Source: Posidonia oceanica
Taxonomy: Eukaryota; Streptophyta; Magnoliopsida; Alismatales; Posidoniaceae
Direction: 5' to 3'
Assembly (NCBI GenBank): GCA_037176725.1
Contig: JAZBRS010000026.1
Location: forward strand, 59,436,501 to 59,500,500
DNA: 64,000 bases
Shown here: piece after piece, positions 46,501 through 58,452 of the stretch
Numbering within the stretch: the first letter of the stretch is position 1
How the letters are laid out: every line of letters starts with the position of its first letter
Position numbers and translations under genes: made by a program
The notes under the pieces: model-generated
What the model was told of the DNA's origin: nothing
Database searches by the model: none
The model's input: only the letters and a program-made list of their open reading frames with translations

Positions 46501-48271
46501 TGGTGTCCTATGTGCTGGTGCATATACTACCTGATTCGGGCCAAGCTGGGCCAACACATTGACGGGAGCGGCAAGGGATTTGATGTAGGCGACAACGGTC
46601 TTCGGGGGATCCCTCTTCCTGAGGGGGTTGTTGTTGCTGCTGTGGTTGCTGTTGCTGTTGCTGTTGTTGGTGCGGTGGCTTGCCTAGCGAGCGTGGTGAG
46701 CGTGGGAAAGCAACCGCTGCAAAGCGAGTTCTCCACACGAGTGCCTGCCCGAAGCAGGGATGCAAAGGTGGTGACTGGTTGTATGCTGAACGAAGCCTCA
46801 GTAGCCGGCTACGCACCTCGGATAAACATCTTGATAAACTCCTCGTCAGAGGGCCTATCGCGAACCAGTGAGGCGAGGGCACGCCAGCGGCCGACGTACT
46901 TCCCGAACGGCTCCTGTGGTCTTTGCCGAGTGGCAACCAGATTCTCGTGCTTAGGGATTAGGTACAGGTTAAAAGAATACTGCTCCAGGAACGCCTGAGA
47001 AAGATCAATCCAAGTCTTGATCACTGTCTTGTCAAGTGAAGTAAACCACTTGAGGGCAGGGCCAGTCAAACTCTTCTGGAACAGGCGGATCAACAGCCAC
47101 TCATCAGCCTAAAGCTGAGCAAGGTCTTCGCAGTAGGCCCGTAGATGGGAATTGGGGCAGCCCTTGCCATTATACTTATCAAAGTCTGGGATATGGAAAT
47201 TCGGTGGGAGTACCGCCTCTGGGAAATAGCAGATGTCCCAGAACTGGTAGGACTGGTGATCACTGCCTTGCACTAGACGTAGTGCTCTTTCCAGATCTCC
47301 CACCCTAGTGAGGAGGACACCTGGAGTCGCTATCGATGAAGATGGTGTAGCTGGGACGAGGGTCGCGTATGCTGAGTGGGTCGCATTTAAGTGCTCCTCC
47401 GAGTCCACCATCACGCCGCCTGGTGACGCAGCGTGAGGGTCAACATACCCGTGCATTGGTGCGGTGTGTGATGGAATGCATGCGGGAGAAGGGATCCGCT
47501 GATGCACTGAGTAGGGGTAGGCGGAATGCTGTGCAGTGAGCGGTGCTGAGTTTGGGAGCAGTAGCTGCTGCACTAGTACGGTGCCAGGCAGCGGGCTAAA
47601 TGGGTATTGCGCTCCTGCCAACCCAAAAGGCTAGCCACCAGATGGTGGAGTCAAATGCTGTGCAGTGAGTGCGGTGTGTGCAGGAGGCAGCAAAGACGCC
47701 CCAATCGTCGGAGCAGTGAGAAGCTGAGGCAACGGCATAGGCGGAGGTGCAGAGGGGTGTGTCAGGAATGCCAGAGCTAGCCGCAGAGGGACCTCAGGAG
47801 TAGCAGGAAACTCAGAAGGGCAAATAGACAGAGCCATGCCCTGCAGTGTCTAGGCAACCTCCATCAAATGATGATACTACACGTCAGGGGTCCCGTCAGT
47901 GGAAAGACCGAAGTCCAAGGTCGGTGAGGAACCAAGTGCCAAAGGCAAGGACACAAACTATCCAGAAGGCAGGGATCCTATAACAGAGGCTGCCACAACG
48001 AAATGGGTGTCAAAAGTGACATAACCCTAAGGAGGAGTGGCGATTAGGGGCGCCTCCGGAGCACGTGTGGTGGTCACCATGACAGACTCGGCAACAGGCT
48101 ACGAACGGGCGACCCAACGTCCGAAAGTAAATAGGGGCTCCCCGGGCGCCTAAAAGTGGGACGCATGGGGAGAGGAAGGAATAGTAGGAGTCAAAGTGAG
48201 AGAGGGGGAGACCGAAAGAGGGGTCTCCTCCAGGGCAGCAAAAGCAGAGGCTCACTGGTATGCTGGGCCAT
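43514..48271 (-). pseudogene. gag-pro: Element G gag-protease
   Basis: It starts MAQHTSEP at 48271. Gag blocks follow: GGVMVDSEEHLNATH, RLFQKSLTGPALKWFTSL (about 47090) through EPFGKYVGRWRALASLVRD, and the Cys/His segment CNFHRVVGHSMNNC near 46270. From about 46010 a frame of some 760 codons is open to 43723. It contains the aspartic protease: active-site region LTLVDNGADLNVCPL (DNG, as in Ogre-type proteases, in place of DTG/DSG) at about residues 265-280, and NLQLGRPWLHKYQVIPSTLH further on. Protease cuts the Gag-Pol polyprotein. Stops occur after RDAI (46209), after VIVIST (near 46165), after EALF (43723) and elsewhere in gag. It is cut at 43513 by element F and continues at 26589. Confidence 0.9.
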
Positions 48272-49362
48272 AGCTAACCGTGAGCGAGTGAGGATTAGGC
48301 TGTGGCTGCAAAAAGGAGGACGAGACCTACGATGAGCTATCGTCAAAGAGACGAGTAACTCGAGACAGGATGGTCGAGGAAAAGTGTCCAGATAGGGGCA
48401 TGAGCAAAAGAACAAACTCGAGCTCTGGCTAAGGAGCTCACTCACTAACCTGTACGACAAGACACAACACAAACAAAAATAGGTGTTAAAACCCGAAAGC
48501 AAAATGCAGATGTTTTAAATTGTGTTATGGATAGCACACAAGCAGATGGATGCTTTCTAATATGCTATCTCTCACCAATCTAGTGTGTCCTGGTAAGTAG
48601 TCTACTTTGGACTCTCACAAGGGTGTATGGGTCTCCAACTCAAGCAGAAAAGTAGGTCACCGTCTAAATCCTAGCCAAAGCTCAGGCAGTAACGGGTGGT
48701 GCGTTAGGAGCCTCGACCCTGCCAAAGCATGAGTTGTACCCTCTACTAACAGTGACACGACCCCAGACAAGGGGGGACAGACCGACCAGTTCACCCCACG
48801 CCAAAGCAACTGGAGCAAAAGACCGGGACAGTCCTTCTCAGAGGACTCAGAGATGAGAAGATGCATGCCCTATAAGATCATTCATACAAAATATGATTAA
48901 TTCCTTTTACTTGGTTATATTATTAACCAAATGGAGGATGTAGGTGTGTTTGTGTCTCTAGTTATCCCTACAGTTGATTTTACTTGCCATTTTAATTAAA
49001 CCATGGGGAAAACAAATCAATCTCTAGTTGTCCCTAGGATTAGTGCAAAAGGGGAAGAAAATCACCCAAGCATGGCAAGCAAGCATCACATATCATCTCA
49101 AAAGGCTTGCTCATGGCATGTGTTAGTGTTGTGTAACATGATCAGTGAAAATGAAAAACAATCAACACAGCAAAAGGCATGTATAGGCATGGCATGTGCA
49201 TAAGTGAGGTGACATAGCATATTTGTGTAAAATAAGCCAAACACCAAGCAAAGGGAATGGATTAACGTGATAATCAAGCAAAACATGGTAATTAAATGCT
49301 AAACTAAGCAAGGAGTAAGCCACACAGAAAACAGAAAGATGAGAAACAAAAGACGGAGTCTG
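48272..49362 (-). mobile_element. Element G leader
   Basis: Non-coding between PBS and gag start. It resembles the leader of F in 48420-48860. The remainder is A-rich on the plus strand, with repeats of GGCATGTG-like words near 49100-49210. No gene is seen. Confidence 0.55.
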
Positions 49363-49382
49363 TATCCCCAGCGGAGTACCCA
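49363..49382 (-). promoter_or_regulatory. Primer binding site of element G (degenerate)
   Basis: Minus strand TGGGTACTCCGCTGGGGATA, matching the F site TGGCGACTCCGCTGGGGAC except for three positions. It lies five bases inside the end of the 5' LTR (49388). Confidence 0.8.
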
Positions 49383-49387
49383 GTTCC

Positions 49388-52057
49388 TGTAACCATGCGA
49401 TCGAACGGCTCGATAGCCGGATCGCGGGCCATGGCCAACGGTGCATCCAAGGAGGACTCGACTCGGATGAGAACACCCGAAAACAGGCGAAAGCGGAAGA
49501 AAAATCCAAAAAACATGGAGTCGCCACCTAATCTATTAAAAACTGGGAGACAAGGAAAACCATACGCAAAAGAATACACAAAACTCAAGCGATATGAAAA
49601 GCATGCAAATCCGACCCGAATGTATACGACACAAGGTCATTGTGGTCCAGAGAAAGGGTAAGGACTCCTGTTACGCACGGAGAAGGTGTTAGGCACCCCT
49701 GATACACCCGAGGAAGTCGGTCTTTCGAGGCCAATCCGCTCATTGTGGCTAAATGTAGGCATAGAACGCCGATTTATGTTCGCCCGAGGGCAGTATGCAA
49801 CATGCATTAAAAATACCATGTAAAGCTTAGCGAGGACCATGCCAAAATGACTAATTAAGGTTGAAAAAAAACCAAGGTGCAGTGGTAAACAAGCCAAGGA
49901 AGCAAAACCAAGGCCAAGCAAGTTAAATAGACAAAAAACAAAGCGTCAAATGGGGCTCTGTCCACTGTCTGGTCTCTGGCATGTGTCTCCACTCAGAGGG
50001 GCGACAGAGCGGCGACAGTTCATGTCGCCCCTATCAGCGGTGACTGAGCGAGTCTCTTGTAGGAGCGGCGACGGAGTAAGTCGCCTGGGGAACAAGCGAC
50101 GACAGCCTTTGTCTGCCGTTTCGGACAGTGAATGTTCATTGCCATGCAAATGCCATGCAAGCAAAGCAAAACAAGAAGCAAAAGACAAGGAAAGGAAATA
50201 TCAAAGTAAAAACTATTATGCAAGTATTTTAGGAGAAGAAACGCAAGGAAAGCGTAAGTCGGTGCGAGAATCGAAAGGAGAAATGAAATGTAAATGCTAG
50301 GAGGCCAAGGGATCTCGGTCAGAAAGGCCAGGAGACCAAGACCAAACCTAGCAAGCTACAAACTGGATGCAAAGTAGAAAACCAAGGCGCTCTGGCCACT
50401 GTCTGTAGCTGACGAAAATGCGCACTAAACCCGCACAGGGTGTAGGTGCACCAGTCTGTTACTAACAGTGGACATTCATTGCTCAAAATGAGGGCTCGAA
50501 TCGATCCGAAAGCCAAGGGACATCCTCGATTGAGCAAGGGGACATATCCAGGAGTGGAATCATGTAAGATTCCACCCTGTAGGACATCTGGCTCGTCTTC
50601 CCCACCACCGGTGGTCCATCGCCAGCGTCTCGGAATTTCGACAGCCATGGAGTGGGCCGGGGACCTCTGAGATTCAAGCAAGACTCATGGAGGGCTAGAG
50701 GGAAGTGAGAGGAAGCGAAAGGAGCTGGGAATTCGGCCAGAGAACAAAGTGGGCATCTTCCCTCGACCTCCCCTGTTGATGCCGGCGTCGTCGAGCTCGG
50801 TTGGCCATGGAGGAGGACCGTGAGCTCGAAAACACTTGTTGGAGCGTGGGGAAGGACCGTGATGAGATGCCGGAGCGAAGACAAATGCGACTCGACTGTA
50901 AAACATGCAAATTTGGAGGTCCTACTCATCCTTGGCTGGCGTCCGCACGTGTCACCGGCCGTGGAGACAACCAACGACTCAGGGGACGTGCCAAGACAGA
51001 CGGGAAGGGACAGAGGAGGCTTGGGAGCGCACCTCGAACCTCGGGCAAGCCGTAGCGAATGGGACAGGGCTGGCCAAGCACTCACAGGCCGACGGCCTCG
51101 TGTGGGCAACGACCCATCGCCGGACTTCAGCATGCAAGCTTAAAAACGATAAAATGCATGCAAGACATGGCTGAGAAAGCTAGATGAGCTAAGGGGAAAC
51201 ATTCCTACGCTGCCGGTTGAGAAAGTTACCTGTGGGAAGGCCGGAATTTCACTCCCGACAGTGGAGAAGGAACCGGCAAACGGCGGCTTGGAAACAACGG
51301 CGAGGGGCCACGAGAAGCTAGGGATTGGGGGCTCAACTGTTGGGGAGGCACAAGGGGTGGCTCTCGTGCAAGGAGGAGGCTCTGGTGGTGGCTCTTGTGC
51401 ACTGGGAAGCTCTGGGAATTCTCATAAAGTCCGGGGGGCTACAAATGATTGGTGGGGAGGCCATTTTGAGCTGCCAATAGCCGACCTTGCGTGCGGGGGC
51501 GTTTCCAACACTAGCACAGCGATGGCATGTGACAGAAGTGTGGCAAGGGAGCTGGTACGAGGTCAAGCGACACGCAGGTGTGCCGAAAGCCAATTGTCGC
51601 GTGACAGAGGCGGCCGAAACAAGTTCCCAGGCAGCATGAGAGAGCTGGCTTGTGCAAGCGGTGGCATGCGAATGGGGAGGTGCACCAAGGAGTGGTTGGG
51701 TGCAGTGTGTAGGTGGCAGTTCGAGGTACGAGGTTGGGTTGGTGCGAGCCAGCGGGAGGTCAACGTGTCGGCTGACGGGGCACGCGAAAACCTACGTTTC
51801 AAACTGTCACAAGGGAACTAACAGAAATGCGCATGGAACCCACACAGCCAACACGCGCAACAGTAAAATTTGGGTAGGCTTCTGGCAGTGGGCTTGGTTG
51901 TGGGCTTGGTTGGATAGGTTTCAAAGGTATTGGGTAGGTTTCAAGGGTGTTGGGTAGGTTTGGGGCTGGAAAGGGACTGAAAAGGGGTCCACCGCTTCCG
52001 AGCTCGCTCTTCTGGAGAAACCTGCCGACGATCGACTGCAAAACTGAGGTGTCTACA
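49388..52057 (-). mobile_element. 5' LTR of element G
   Basis: Minus strand TGTAGACACCTC ... GGTTACA, 2670 bp, next to the PBS. The conserved box is at about 49657-49745 and the internal PBS-like GGTGGCGACTCC near 49517-49528. GGCGAC/GTCGCC words cluster at 49990-50110. The middle is only loosely like LTR A, so G and F belong to different subfamilies. Immediately to the right, at 52058, begins copia integrase sequence. Confidence 0.85.
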
Positions 52058-54676
52058 TTAGGAGATTAGGTGCCAATAGATGTTCAGACGTCTTAGAACT
52101 AATACATACGGATATTTGTGGACCAATATTCCCAACGGCATCTTGAAATGGTCAACAATACTTTATTACATTCATAGACAACTATTCACATTATGGTTAC
52201 CTATATCTATTTCATAAAAAATCACAGGCCCTGGATGTGTTCAAATAATTTAAGGTTGAAATTGAAAACCAACTCAACAAAAGAATTAAAGTCGTTAGAT
52301 CTGATCGTGGTGGTGAGTACTACGGTAGATATGACAGATCCGGTGAATAACGTCCTGTCCCGTTTGCCAAGTTCCTAGAAGAGTGTAGTATTGTTCCAAA
52401 ATACACCATGTTTGGTTCTCCAACCATGAATGGTGTTGCCGAGAGGCGCAATAAGACACTTAAAGATATGGTGAGAAGTATGGTTAGTCATTCTACCTTA
52501 CCAAAATCTCTCTAGGGTGAGGTACTTAAAACTGCAACTTACATATTAAATAAAGTATCAACTAAAATAGTGGCTAAAACCCCCTATGAATTATGGGTTG
52601 AGAAGAAATCTAACATAAAGCATCTTCATGTGTGGGATTGTCCAGCTAAGGCTAGACCTTATAAGTCTAATGAAAAGAAACTGGACTCTAGAACTGTTAG
52701 CTACTACTTTGTTGAATATTCTGAGAGGTCTAGGGACTTTAAGTTTTATAATCCCACTACTAGGAAATTTTATGAGACAAGTAATGCTAGGTTTATTAAG
52801 GAAGTAAAGTTTGAGTGAGAAAATGAGAGTAGAGACATTATCTTTGAAGAGGAATTTATTTCTCTTTCTACAGTTGCTATTGACAATGATCAGAAATTAA
52901 TTCCTGACGTTGTTCAAGAGACAAATCCGAAACAAGACATTGTTGATCAACTCTCCATTCAACAAGAACAAGCTCAACTCCCTCAAGAGCCAATCTCACT
53001 TAGGAGGTCCACTAGAGAGAAGAGAAGTGCGTTTTCAGATGATTATGTCGTATTTCTCTAGGAACATCAAATTGATAATGACTTAATGGATGACGATCCA
53101 ATCAACGTCCATTAAGCAATCAATAATTCCGACTCTCAAAAGTGGATAGATGCCATGAATGATGAGTTTAGATTCATGAAGGACAATGACAATTGGGATC
53201 TTGTCCCATTACCTGAAGGTGCGAAATCCATTGGTTGCAAATGAATATTTAAAACCAAGAGGGATTCGCAAGATATTGTGGAAAGATATATGACTCGTCT
53301 TGTAGTTAAGGGTTTTACTCAAAGGAAAGACATTGACTATAAAGATAATTTCCCTCCGGTTTCATCGAAAGACTCTCTTCGGATTATTATGGCATTGGTT
53401 GCTCATTTTGACCTGAGCTACACCAAACGGACGTAAGAACGACGTTTCTCAATGGTGACATTGATGAGACGATCTACATGGTGCAACTAGAACACTTTGC
53501 ATTAGGTGACGTAAAGAAAATGATTTGCAAACTTAAGAAATCCATTTATGGTTTAAATCAAGCGTCCAGTCAATGGTATTACAAATTTTATCGAGTTGTC
53601 ATCTCATTTAGTTTTGAGATGAATGTGGTAGATGATTGTGTATACCATAAGTTCAGTGGGAGTAAATATATTTTTCTGGTTTTGTATGTTGATGACATGC
53701 TTCTTACCACTAATGATATTGACTTACTTAAAGAGACCAAGAAATTTTTCTCAAAAAAATTTGAGATGAAAGATCTTTGTGAAGCTTCTTTTTGTATTAA
53801 GAATTAAAATACTTCGGGATCGTTCTCGAAATGCTCTTGGATTATCAAAAAAACTCTATATAGAAAAAGTTCTTAAAAGGTATGGCATGAGTGGATGCAA
53901 GCCTGGAAATACTCCTATGGCTAAGGGAGACAAGTTTAGTTCAAACAGTGCCCTAAGAACGATTTTGAACATAAGAAAATGCAAAGATTCCATATGCATT
54001 GGCAGTTGGGAGTCTAATGTATGTTTAAGTTTGTACGCGTCCGGATCTCACGTACATTGTTAGCATGTTAGGCAGATACTTAAGCAATCCAGTTTGGAAT
54101 ACTAGAAAATTGTTAAGCCGGTCATGCAGTATTTGCAAAGAACCAAAGACTCCGCACTTGTGTATAGGAAATCAGATCAACTGGAGATCATTGAGTATTC
54201 TGACTCCAATTTCGCTGGATGCTAAGATAGTCGTAGATTCACTTCAAGCTATGTTTACTTGCTAGCAATTGGAGCTATACCATGGAAAAGTGTCAAGCAG
54301 ACGCTAATAGCTCCTTCTACTATGGCAGCTGAATATATAGTATGCTATGAGACATCCAATCAGGCAATATGGCTAAGGAATTTTGTCACAGGTCTATGGA
54401 TTGTAAACAGAATTAAAAGATCACTCAAGTTATGTTGTGACAATAAATCTGTAGTGCTATATTCCAATAACAACAAGAGCTCATCAAAGTCTACGCATAT
54501 AGACATTAAGTTCCTGGTTGTGAAAGAAAGAATCTAGAATGGCCAGTTGTCTATAAAGTATATTAGGACAAACTCCATGATTACGGATCCGCTTACTAAG
54601 GGAGTACCACCCAGGGTCTTTAATGAGCATGTCACTCATATAGGTGTTATACTATTTGATGATGTATCGATTTAGT
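52058..54676 (+). pseudogene. pol: Ty1/copia pol: integrase, reverse transcriptase, RNase H
   Basis: It is cut at its left end inside integrase. Integrase residues: D in ELIHTDICGP (near 52103), D in VVRSDRGGEYYG (near 52302) and E in NGVAERRNKTLKDM (near 52440). RT: WIDAMNDEF, LKKSIYGLNQASSQWYYKF and the catalytic LYVDDMLLTTND (about 53683-53718). RNase H: KQTLIAPSTMAAEYI, LCCDNKSVVLYS and KSTHIDIKFLVVKERI, ending ITDPLTKGVPPRVF. The order INT-RT-RH is the copia hallmark. Many in-frame stops (for example after FPTAS near 52145, after LPKSL near 52513 and after KEVKFE at 52816) and frame changes near 53420, 53800 and 53960 make it a pseudogene. Gag, protease and the start of integrase are absent and expected left of element G. 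Confidence 0.93.
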
Positions 54677-55046
54677 GGAAGTTTGTATTTGGATGTTTTG
54701 TTATAATAGACACTGTTTTCTGCAGAAATAAAGTTTTCAGTTATTTACATTCTAGATATTTATGTTGATCTCACTAAATGTTAGACTAGTTGGATATGGA
54801 CGTGTTTAAATCACTTTGCCTAAATTACATGCTGCATATCTCTACTTGATCCATGTCGTTGGTTGTATTAGCATTAGTGACCTTGTGAGTTAAATTACGC
54901 TTAAAGTAATGAAAACCTTTTTGATCCTATGTTGGTACAGTTAATGGATCAGATTGTAAAATGTCTTTAATTAAATAGCCATTTTTGAGCGCATAAAGTT
55001 TTAATGCTTTAATTGTTCATTTTTATGTGTAGCTCAAGTGGGAGAT
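54677..55046 (+). mobile_element. Copia 3' untranslated region and polypurine tract
   Basis: Non-coding stretch from the end of pol to the LTR. The tract AAGTGGGAGAT (about 55036-55046) directly precedes the LTR and is the typical copia plus-strand primer site. It is repeated in the second copy at about 58812-58822. Confidence 0.8.
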
Positions 55047-55560
55047 TGTTGGGTTAAAATCTAATAAAATGTGAGCCAATATAAAATCAATTAAAGTATT
55101 ATAGGCTATTTTGTGATTAGACTCATTGAAATTGATCTATTTAGTTTTGGGTTGAGTCTATTGACATCTTAAGTGGTATGGGTTAATGTGTAGAGACCAT
55201 TTGGACATATTTCTATTTGTTGATGGGTCGAATTGGAAATATGTAAAATTATAGACTTCTATAAATAGAGATCATAGTCTCCAAACCCTAAAACTTTTAA
55301 CCTTCCTTCTTTCTCACCTCTCATCTTAAAAAAGATATGAAAGAGAAGTTTGATAGTTTGGAGGATCGGATCCCGAACACGTGTAAGAAAGACAAACACT
55401 TCGATTTTTACCATGGATTCAAGTACGTTTCTGATTTTGTTTATCTTTAATGATTTATCATGGTAAGATCTTGTATGGAAAGAATATATGATTCTTCGTT
55501 TATGTTCTTTTCTATTTTGATGAATATCAAATCCATATGATATTTGATTTATTTTCAACA
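55047..55560 (+). mobile_element. Copia 3' LTR (514 bp)
   Basis: It begins TGTTGGGTTAAAATC right after the polypurine tract and ends ...TTTTCAACA, giving the inverted ends TGTTG/CAACA. A TATA-like TATAAATAGAG is at about 55260-55270, as expected for the promoter. It is the only copia LTR in the window apart from its duplicate at 58823-59336. Confidence 0.88.
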
Positions 55561-55612
55561 TTTCTCCGGTGATCGAGCTGTGGATAATGCATTGTAAGGT
55601 GTTTGCAACACT

Positions 55613-55807
55613 TCACATATCCAAATCAAAGGGTTGCCCTTTTATATCACAGAATTCCAACAAACTTTGGAAATCTCCTGCTGCTGGATTTTGGTCCATG
55701 CATGCAGTCCCAGGGAGGTTAAATGAAGGAACTCTTGAGATGCTCGAACCTGATCCATTAGTCCTTGAGCTTCCTAACTCTTTCGACCTCAGAAACCTCG
55801 AAAGCAT
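55613..55807 (-). CDS. Small unassigned ORF next to copia LTR, copy 1
   Basis: A 64-codon frame from ATG at 55807 to TGA at 55613, 52 bases from the copia LTR end. It is Ser/Gly-rich at first, then SFNLPGTACMDQNPAAGDF and an acidic end. I do not recognise it. Copy 2 keeps the frame with one replacement near the start (L to Q), but that is weak evidence because the copies are young. It may be the last exon of a host gene truncated by the copia insertion, or chance. Confidence 0.25.
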   Translation of the reverse strand: MLSRFLRSKELGSSRTNGSGSSISRVPSFNLPGTACMDQNPAAGDFQSLLEFCDIKGQPFDLDM

Positions 55808-56192
55808 CTTTGTCGTTCATGCCTTTGTAAAGAGATTTAACCATGATTGGAGTGTTATCACAACCTCATTTAATTTTGCACGCTTCTGCATTCTAATCCA
55901 TCTCATTATTCATGCCTCAGATGATGACTGTATCATGTCGAATGATCGCTTTGATATTTTTTTTTTAACTGTAATTAGATTAATTAAAAACCTGACGATG
56001 TATCCACCGTCGAAGTCCTGTTTTACAAAATATTATAAAGTATCTAGGAGTAAAATGTATCGATGAATATAAAATATTACATTTGAATACTTCAAAATAG
56101 CATCGATATAGACTGAGCTGGTCGAATAAAGCTCACATATACTAGAGTCAAAAAACTGAGAGGAAACTAACCATTTCCCTAATAACTATGCA

Positions 56193-57633
56193 TCATTGGG
56201 CAAGATTCTCCTTCCATGTGCCCCATTTATTTCCTGAATCAACTGGCAAAACTGGCTCCGCGAGTGGTGGAGCAGAATCCTCAATGGCTTGACCCAAAGA
56301 ACTACTATGAATGGCCCAATTTGCCTGTAAAGACCTGATAACAGAAGAATCTGCACCCTGCACAGTATAACCATGATCTAATTAAAAGGAAGTTAGAGAC
56401 AAGATATGTCAAAAACCTGATGCAAAATTCCTAATTTGATTCCTGAAACTAGCTTCATTTCTATATAACCATAGACCTTAAAGAATTCCTAATAATAAAG
56501 TATTCCATCCAAAGATACCCATTTGAAATAATAAATGATATTGCAAAGAAAAAAAATTGAGTAAGAGAGATTCCAAGCAATAAAGAATCTGCATCTCTCA
56601 ATAGAAAATTCCATATTACTTGATGAATGAACAATGAAAGAAAATATGCAACATTGTTTCTTCTTAATACCTACAAATCCCACACTCTGGAGGTCTTTCC
56701 CATCTCCTTTTAATAAGGTTGGTATGAGTAAAGATCTTATATTTTAGAGCTAGTTAAGAAAAAACTTTCACTTTTAAAAATATAGCATTATACCAAATAT
56801 TATTCTGGTATAGGATTCTCAAATTTCCAACATTAATAGCATTATAACAGGCTTTAATTAAAAAACCTTGAGAACTATTGAGAGACCAAATGATACTCTA
56901 CAATAGTATTGTGAATTGTTAAAACAATTGTTATGAAAAGGTCTCATCAGCGGAAAATAGTCTTCTCTCCCATGTAGGGAAGGCTTGCACCATTTTTTAC
57001 TCGGAATGATCGCTTTGATCGAAGCATGTAAAATTAACTTTCGTAGAAGACGGAGGAGTAAAATACGATGGCATCAAAGTGCATTAAAGAACTAGCTAAC
57101 ATACATTTAGATCCCTCTGTACGTCTTGCATCAAAGAACATGTCAGAATCATTTATCGGAAAATGAAAATGAGAAGCTAGTTTTCCTGCTTTCCTAGAAG
57201 CTACCGCACTAGAGTATACAAAATTTCAAAGTTGGTTTAACGAATGTGAACATGACTACACGTCAAAAAAGTTTTTTGTTTGGGTCTTAAAATCCCTATT
57301 AAACACCATATTATTGTTTATACATTCTTTATATCGAAAATGACTTGTATACATCCAATAAATTAATTGATAAATATACCTATATGCACATGACGTCTCT
57401 CCCCATCAGGTCTCCAACCAGATCAGATATTACTAACTCACCCCTAAACTCTAACACCTTGCAAGCAAAAAGAACCATCATCTTCTTACTCTTCGTTTAA
57501 GACACCTTCAAAACTTCTTACCTTTGGAACTTCCTTGAGAAGACTCATACATCCTATATTTCTTGTTGCAGTCGCTCTTCAACGATTCGTGGAGGTCATT
57601 AGAGTCAGAGGAGTACCCGGATATCATGGACAT
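56193..57633 (-). CDS. Two-exon small plant gene, copy 1 (unknown function)
   Basis: Exon 1 (57633-57522) starts ATGTCCATG and encodes 37 residues beginning MSMISGYSSDSNDLHESLKS, ending AAG|GTAAGA, a strong plant donor. Exon 2 (56350-56193) follows an acceptor GGTGCAG and ends KWGTWKENLAQ-stop. The exon lengths, 112 and 158, keep the frame across the join and give an 89-residue acidic, Ser-rich protein with no membrane segment. The 1.17-kb intron contains a LINE fragment. A CT-rich leader and TATA box lie upstream. I do not recognise the family. Other exons could exist inside the intron; the pairing is my inference from frame and splice sites. Exon 1 is the better supported of the two. Confidence 0.45.
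56425..57000 (-). mobile_element. LINE (L1-type) RT 3' fragment in the intron, copy 1
   Basis: The minus strand translates in pieces to IWYNAIFLKVKVFS, LALKYKIFTHTNLIKRRW, then RPPECGIC and MLHIFFHCSF, and LWLYRNEASFRNQIR. This is the zinc-binding domain after reverse transcriptase in plant LINEs (CxxC ... HxxxxC), followed by the start of the C-terminal region. Stops and frame changes are frequent. It lies in the same direction as the surrounding gene and inside its intron. Both ends are ragged and no poly(A) tail is visible. Confidence 0.6.
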
Positions 57634-57723
57634 GATGAGTGCTTAAAGAAGGAAGTGGACGGAAGCAAAGGAAAAAAGAAGAAGAAGAAGAATAAGAAGA
57701 GAGAAAATGTTGATCAAGAGGAT

Positions 57724-57741
57724 TTTATATAAAATATATAG
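57724..57741 (-). promoter_or_regulatory. Probable TATA box of small gene, copy 1
   Basis: Minus strand CTATATATTTTATATAAA, about 90-105 bases upstream of the ATG at 57633. It is followed by a TC-rich leader (TTCTTATTCTTCTTCTTC), which is common in plant 5' untranslated regions. The start site would fall near 57700. Confidence 0.45.
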
Positions 57742-57927
57742 GGAGCAAGGTAGTTTCAAGTTTCATAAAAGTCAATCACTGACGCCGCCGTAGGGTTTTA
57801 AACTAACCTAAAGTATACAAAGGTACATTTAATGGTTTATCAGGTGCATGTAGATAATTTTCATTATAAAAGGTATGAAAAGGACAAAATGGTATTTAAC
57901 GATAGTATTGGGTGAGGAAAAAAAATC

Positions 57928-58452
57928 CCGCACTTGTGTATAGGAAATCAGATCAACTGGAGATCATTGAGTATTCTGACTCCAATTTCGCTGGATGCTA
58001 AGATAGTCGTAGATTCACTTCAAGCTATGTTTACTTGCTAGCAAGTGGAGCTATACCATGGAAAAGTGTCAAGCAGACGCTAATAGCTCCTTCTACTATG
58101 GCAGCTGAATATATAGTATGCTATGAGACATCCAATCAGGCAATATGGCTAAGGAATTTTGTCACAGGTCTATGGATTGTAAACAGAATTAAAAGATCAC
58201 TCAAGTTATGTTGTGACAATAAATCTGTAGTGCTATATTCCAATAACAACAAGAGCTCATCAAAGTCTACGCATATAGACATTAAGTTCCTGGTTGTGAA
58301 AGAAAGAATCTAGAATGGCCAGTTGTCTATAAAGCATATTAGGACAAACTCCATGATTACGGATCCGCTTACTAAGGGAGTACCACCCAGGGTCTTTAAT
58401 GAGCATGTCACTCATATAGGTGTTATACTATTTGATGATGTATCGATTTAGT
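57928..58452 (+). pseudogene. Copia RNase H fragment in duplication copy 2
   Basis: It repeats the last part of copia pol from CGCACTTGTGTATAGG onward, including KQTLIAPSTMAAEYI and LCCDNKSVVLYS, ending with the pol stop region. It exists only because of the segmental duplication and is not a separate insertion. Confidence 0.9.

Larger units (their letters stand above)
5813..52057 (-). mobile_element. Element G: Tat/Ogre-like Ty3/gypsy retrotransposon, nested and degenerate
   Basis: Read on the minus strand, the order is LTR (52057-49388), PBS (49382-49363), leader, gag, protease, reverse transcriptase, RNase H, integrase, two genes on the opposite strand, then a 77-bp tandem array. This is the order of Tat-lineage elements that carry antisense extra ORFs. 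It is interrupted by F (26595-43508), D (22968-25003) and a solo LTR (8298-14286), and cut at the left by RE1. Its 3' LTR is not visible and should lie left of the window, beyond RE1. All coding parts have stops or frameshifts. Right of the 5' LTR the sequence is copia integrase, so G inserted into a copia element; the base run TTAGG at 52058-52062 should be the target duplication. Confidence 0.75.
54152..57927 (+). repeat. Tandem segmental duplication, copy 1
   Basis: The 3776-bp unit holds the end of copia RNase H, the copia 3' LTR, a short ORF, and the small two-exon gene with a LINE fragment in its intron. It is followed directly by copy 2 at a nearly constant offset (3776 falling to 3774 after small indels near 55960). 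Junction sequence AAATCCCGCACTTG; the parent ends (GACTCCGCAC and AAACCCGTAT) share CCG, a microhomology. Confidence 0.97.

Noticed and set aside
50483..51133. 216-codon minus-strand ORF in the 5' LTR of G
   Set aside because: No recognisable domain, overlaps other long frames, and lies within an LTR; the length is expected from GC-rich sequence.
57535..57732. Plus-strand ORF with a lysine-rich end
   Set aside because: It is the complement of exon 1 and the TC-rich leader of the minus-strand gene, which has the better start, splice donor and TATA box.
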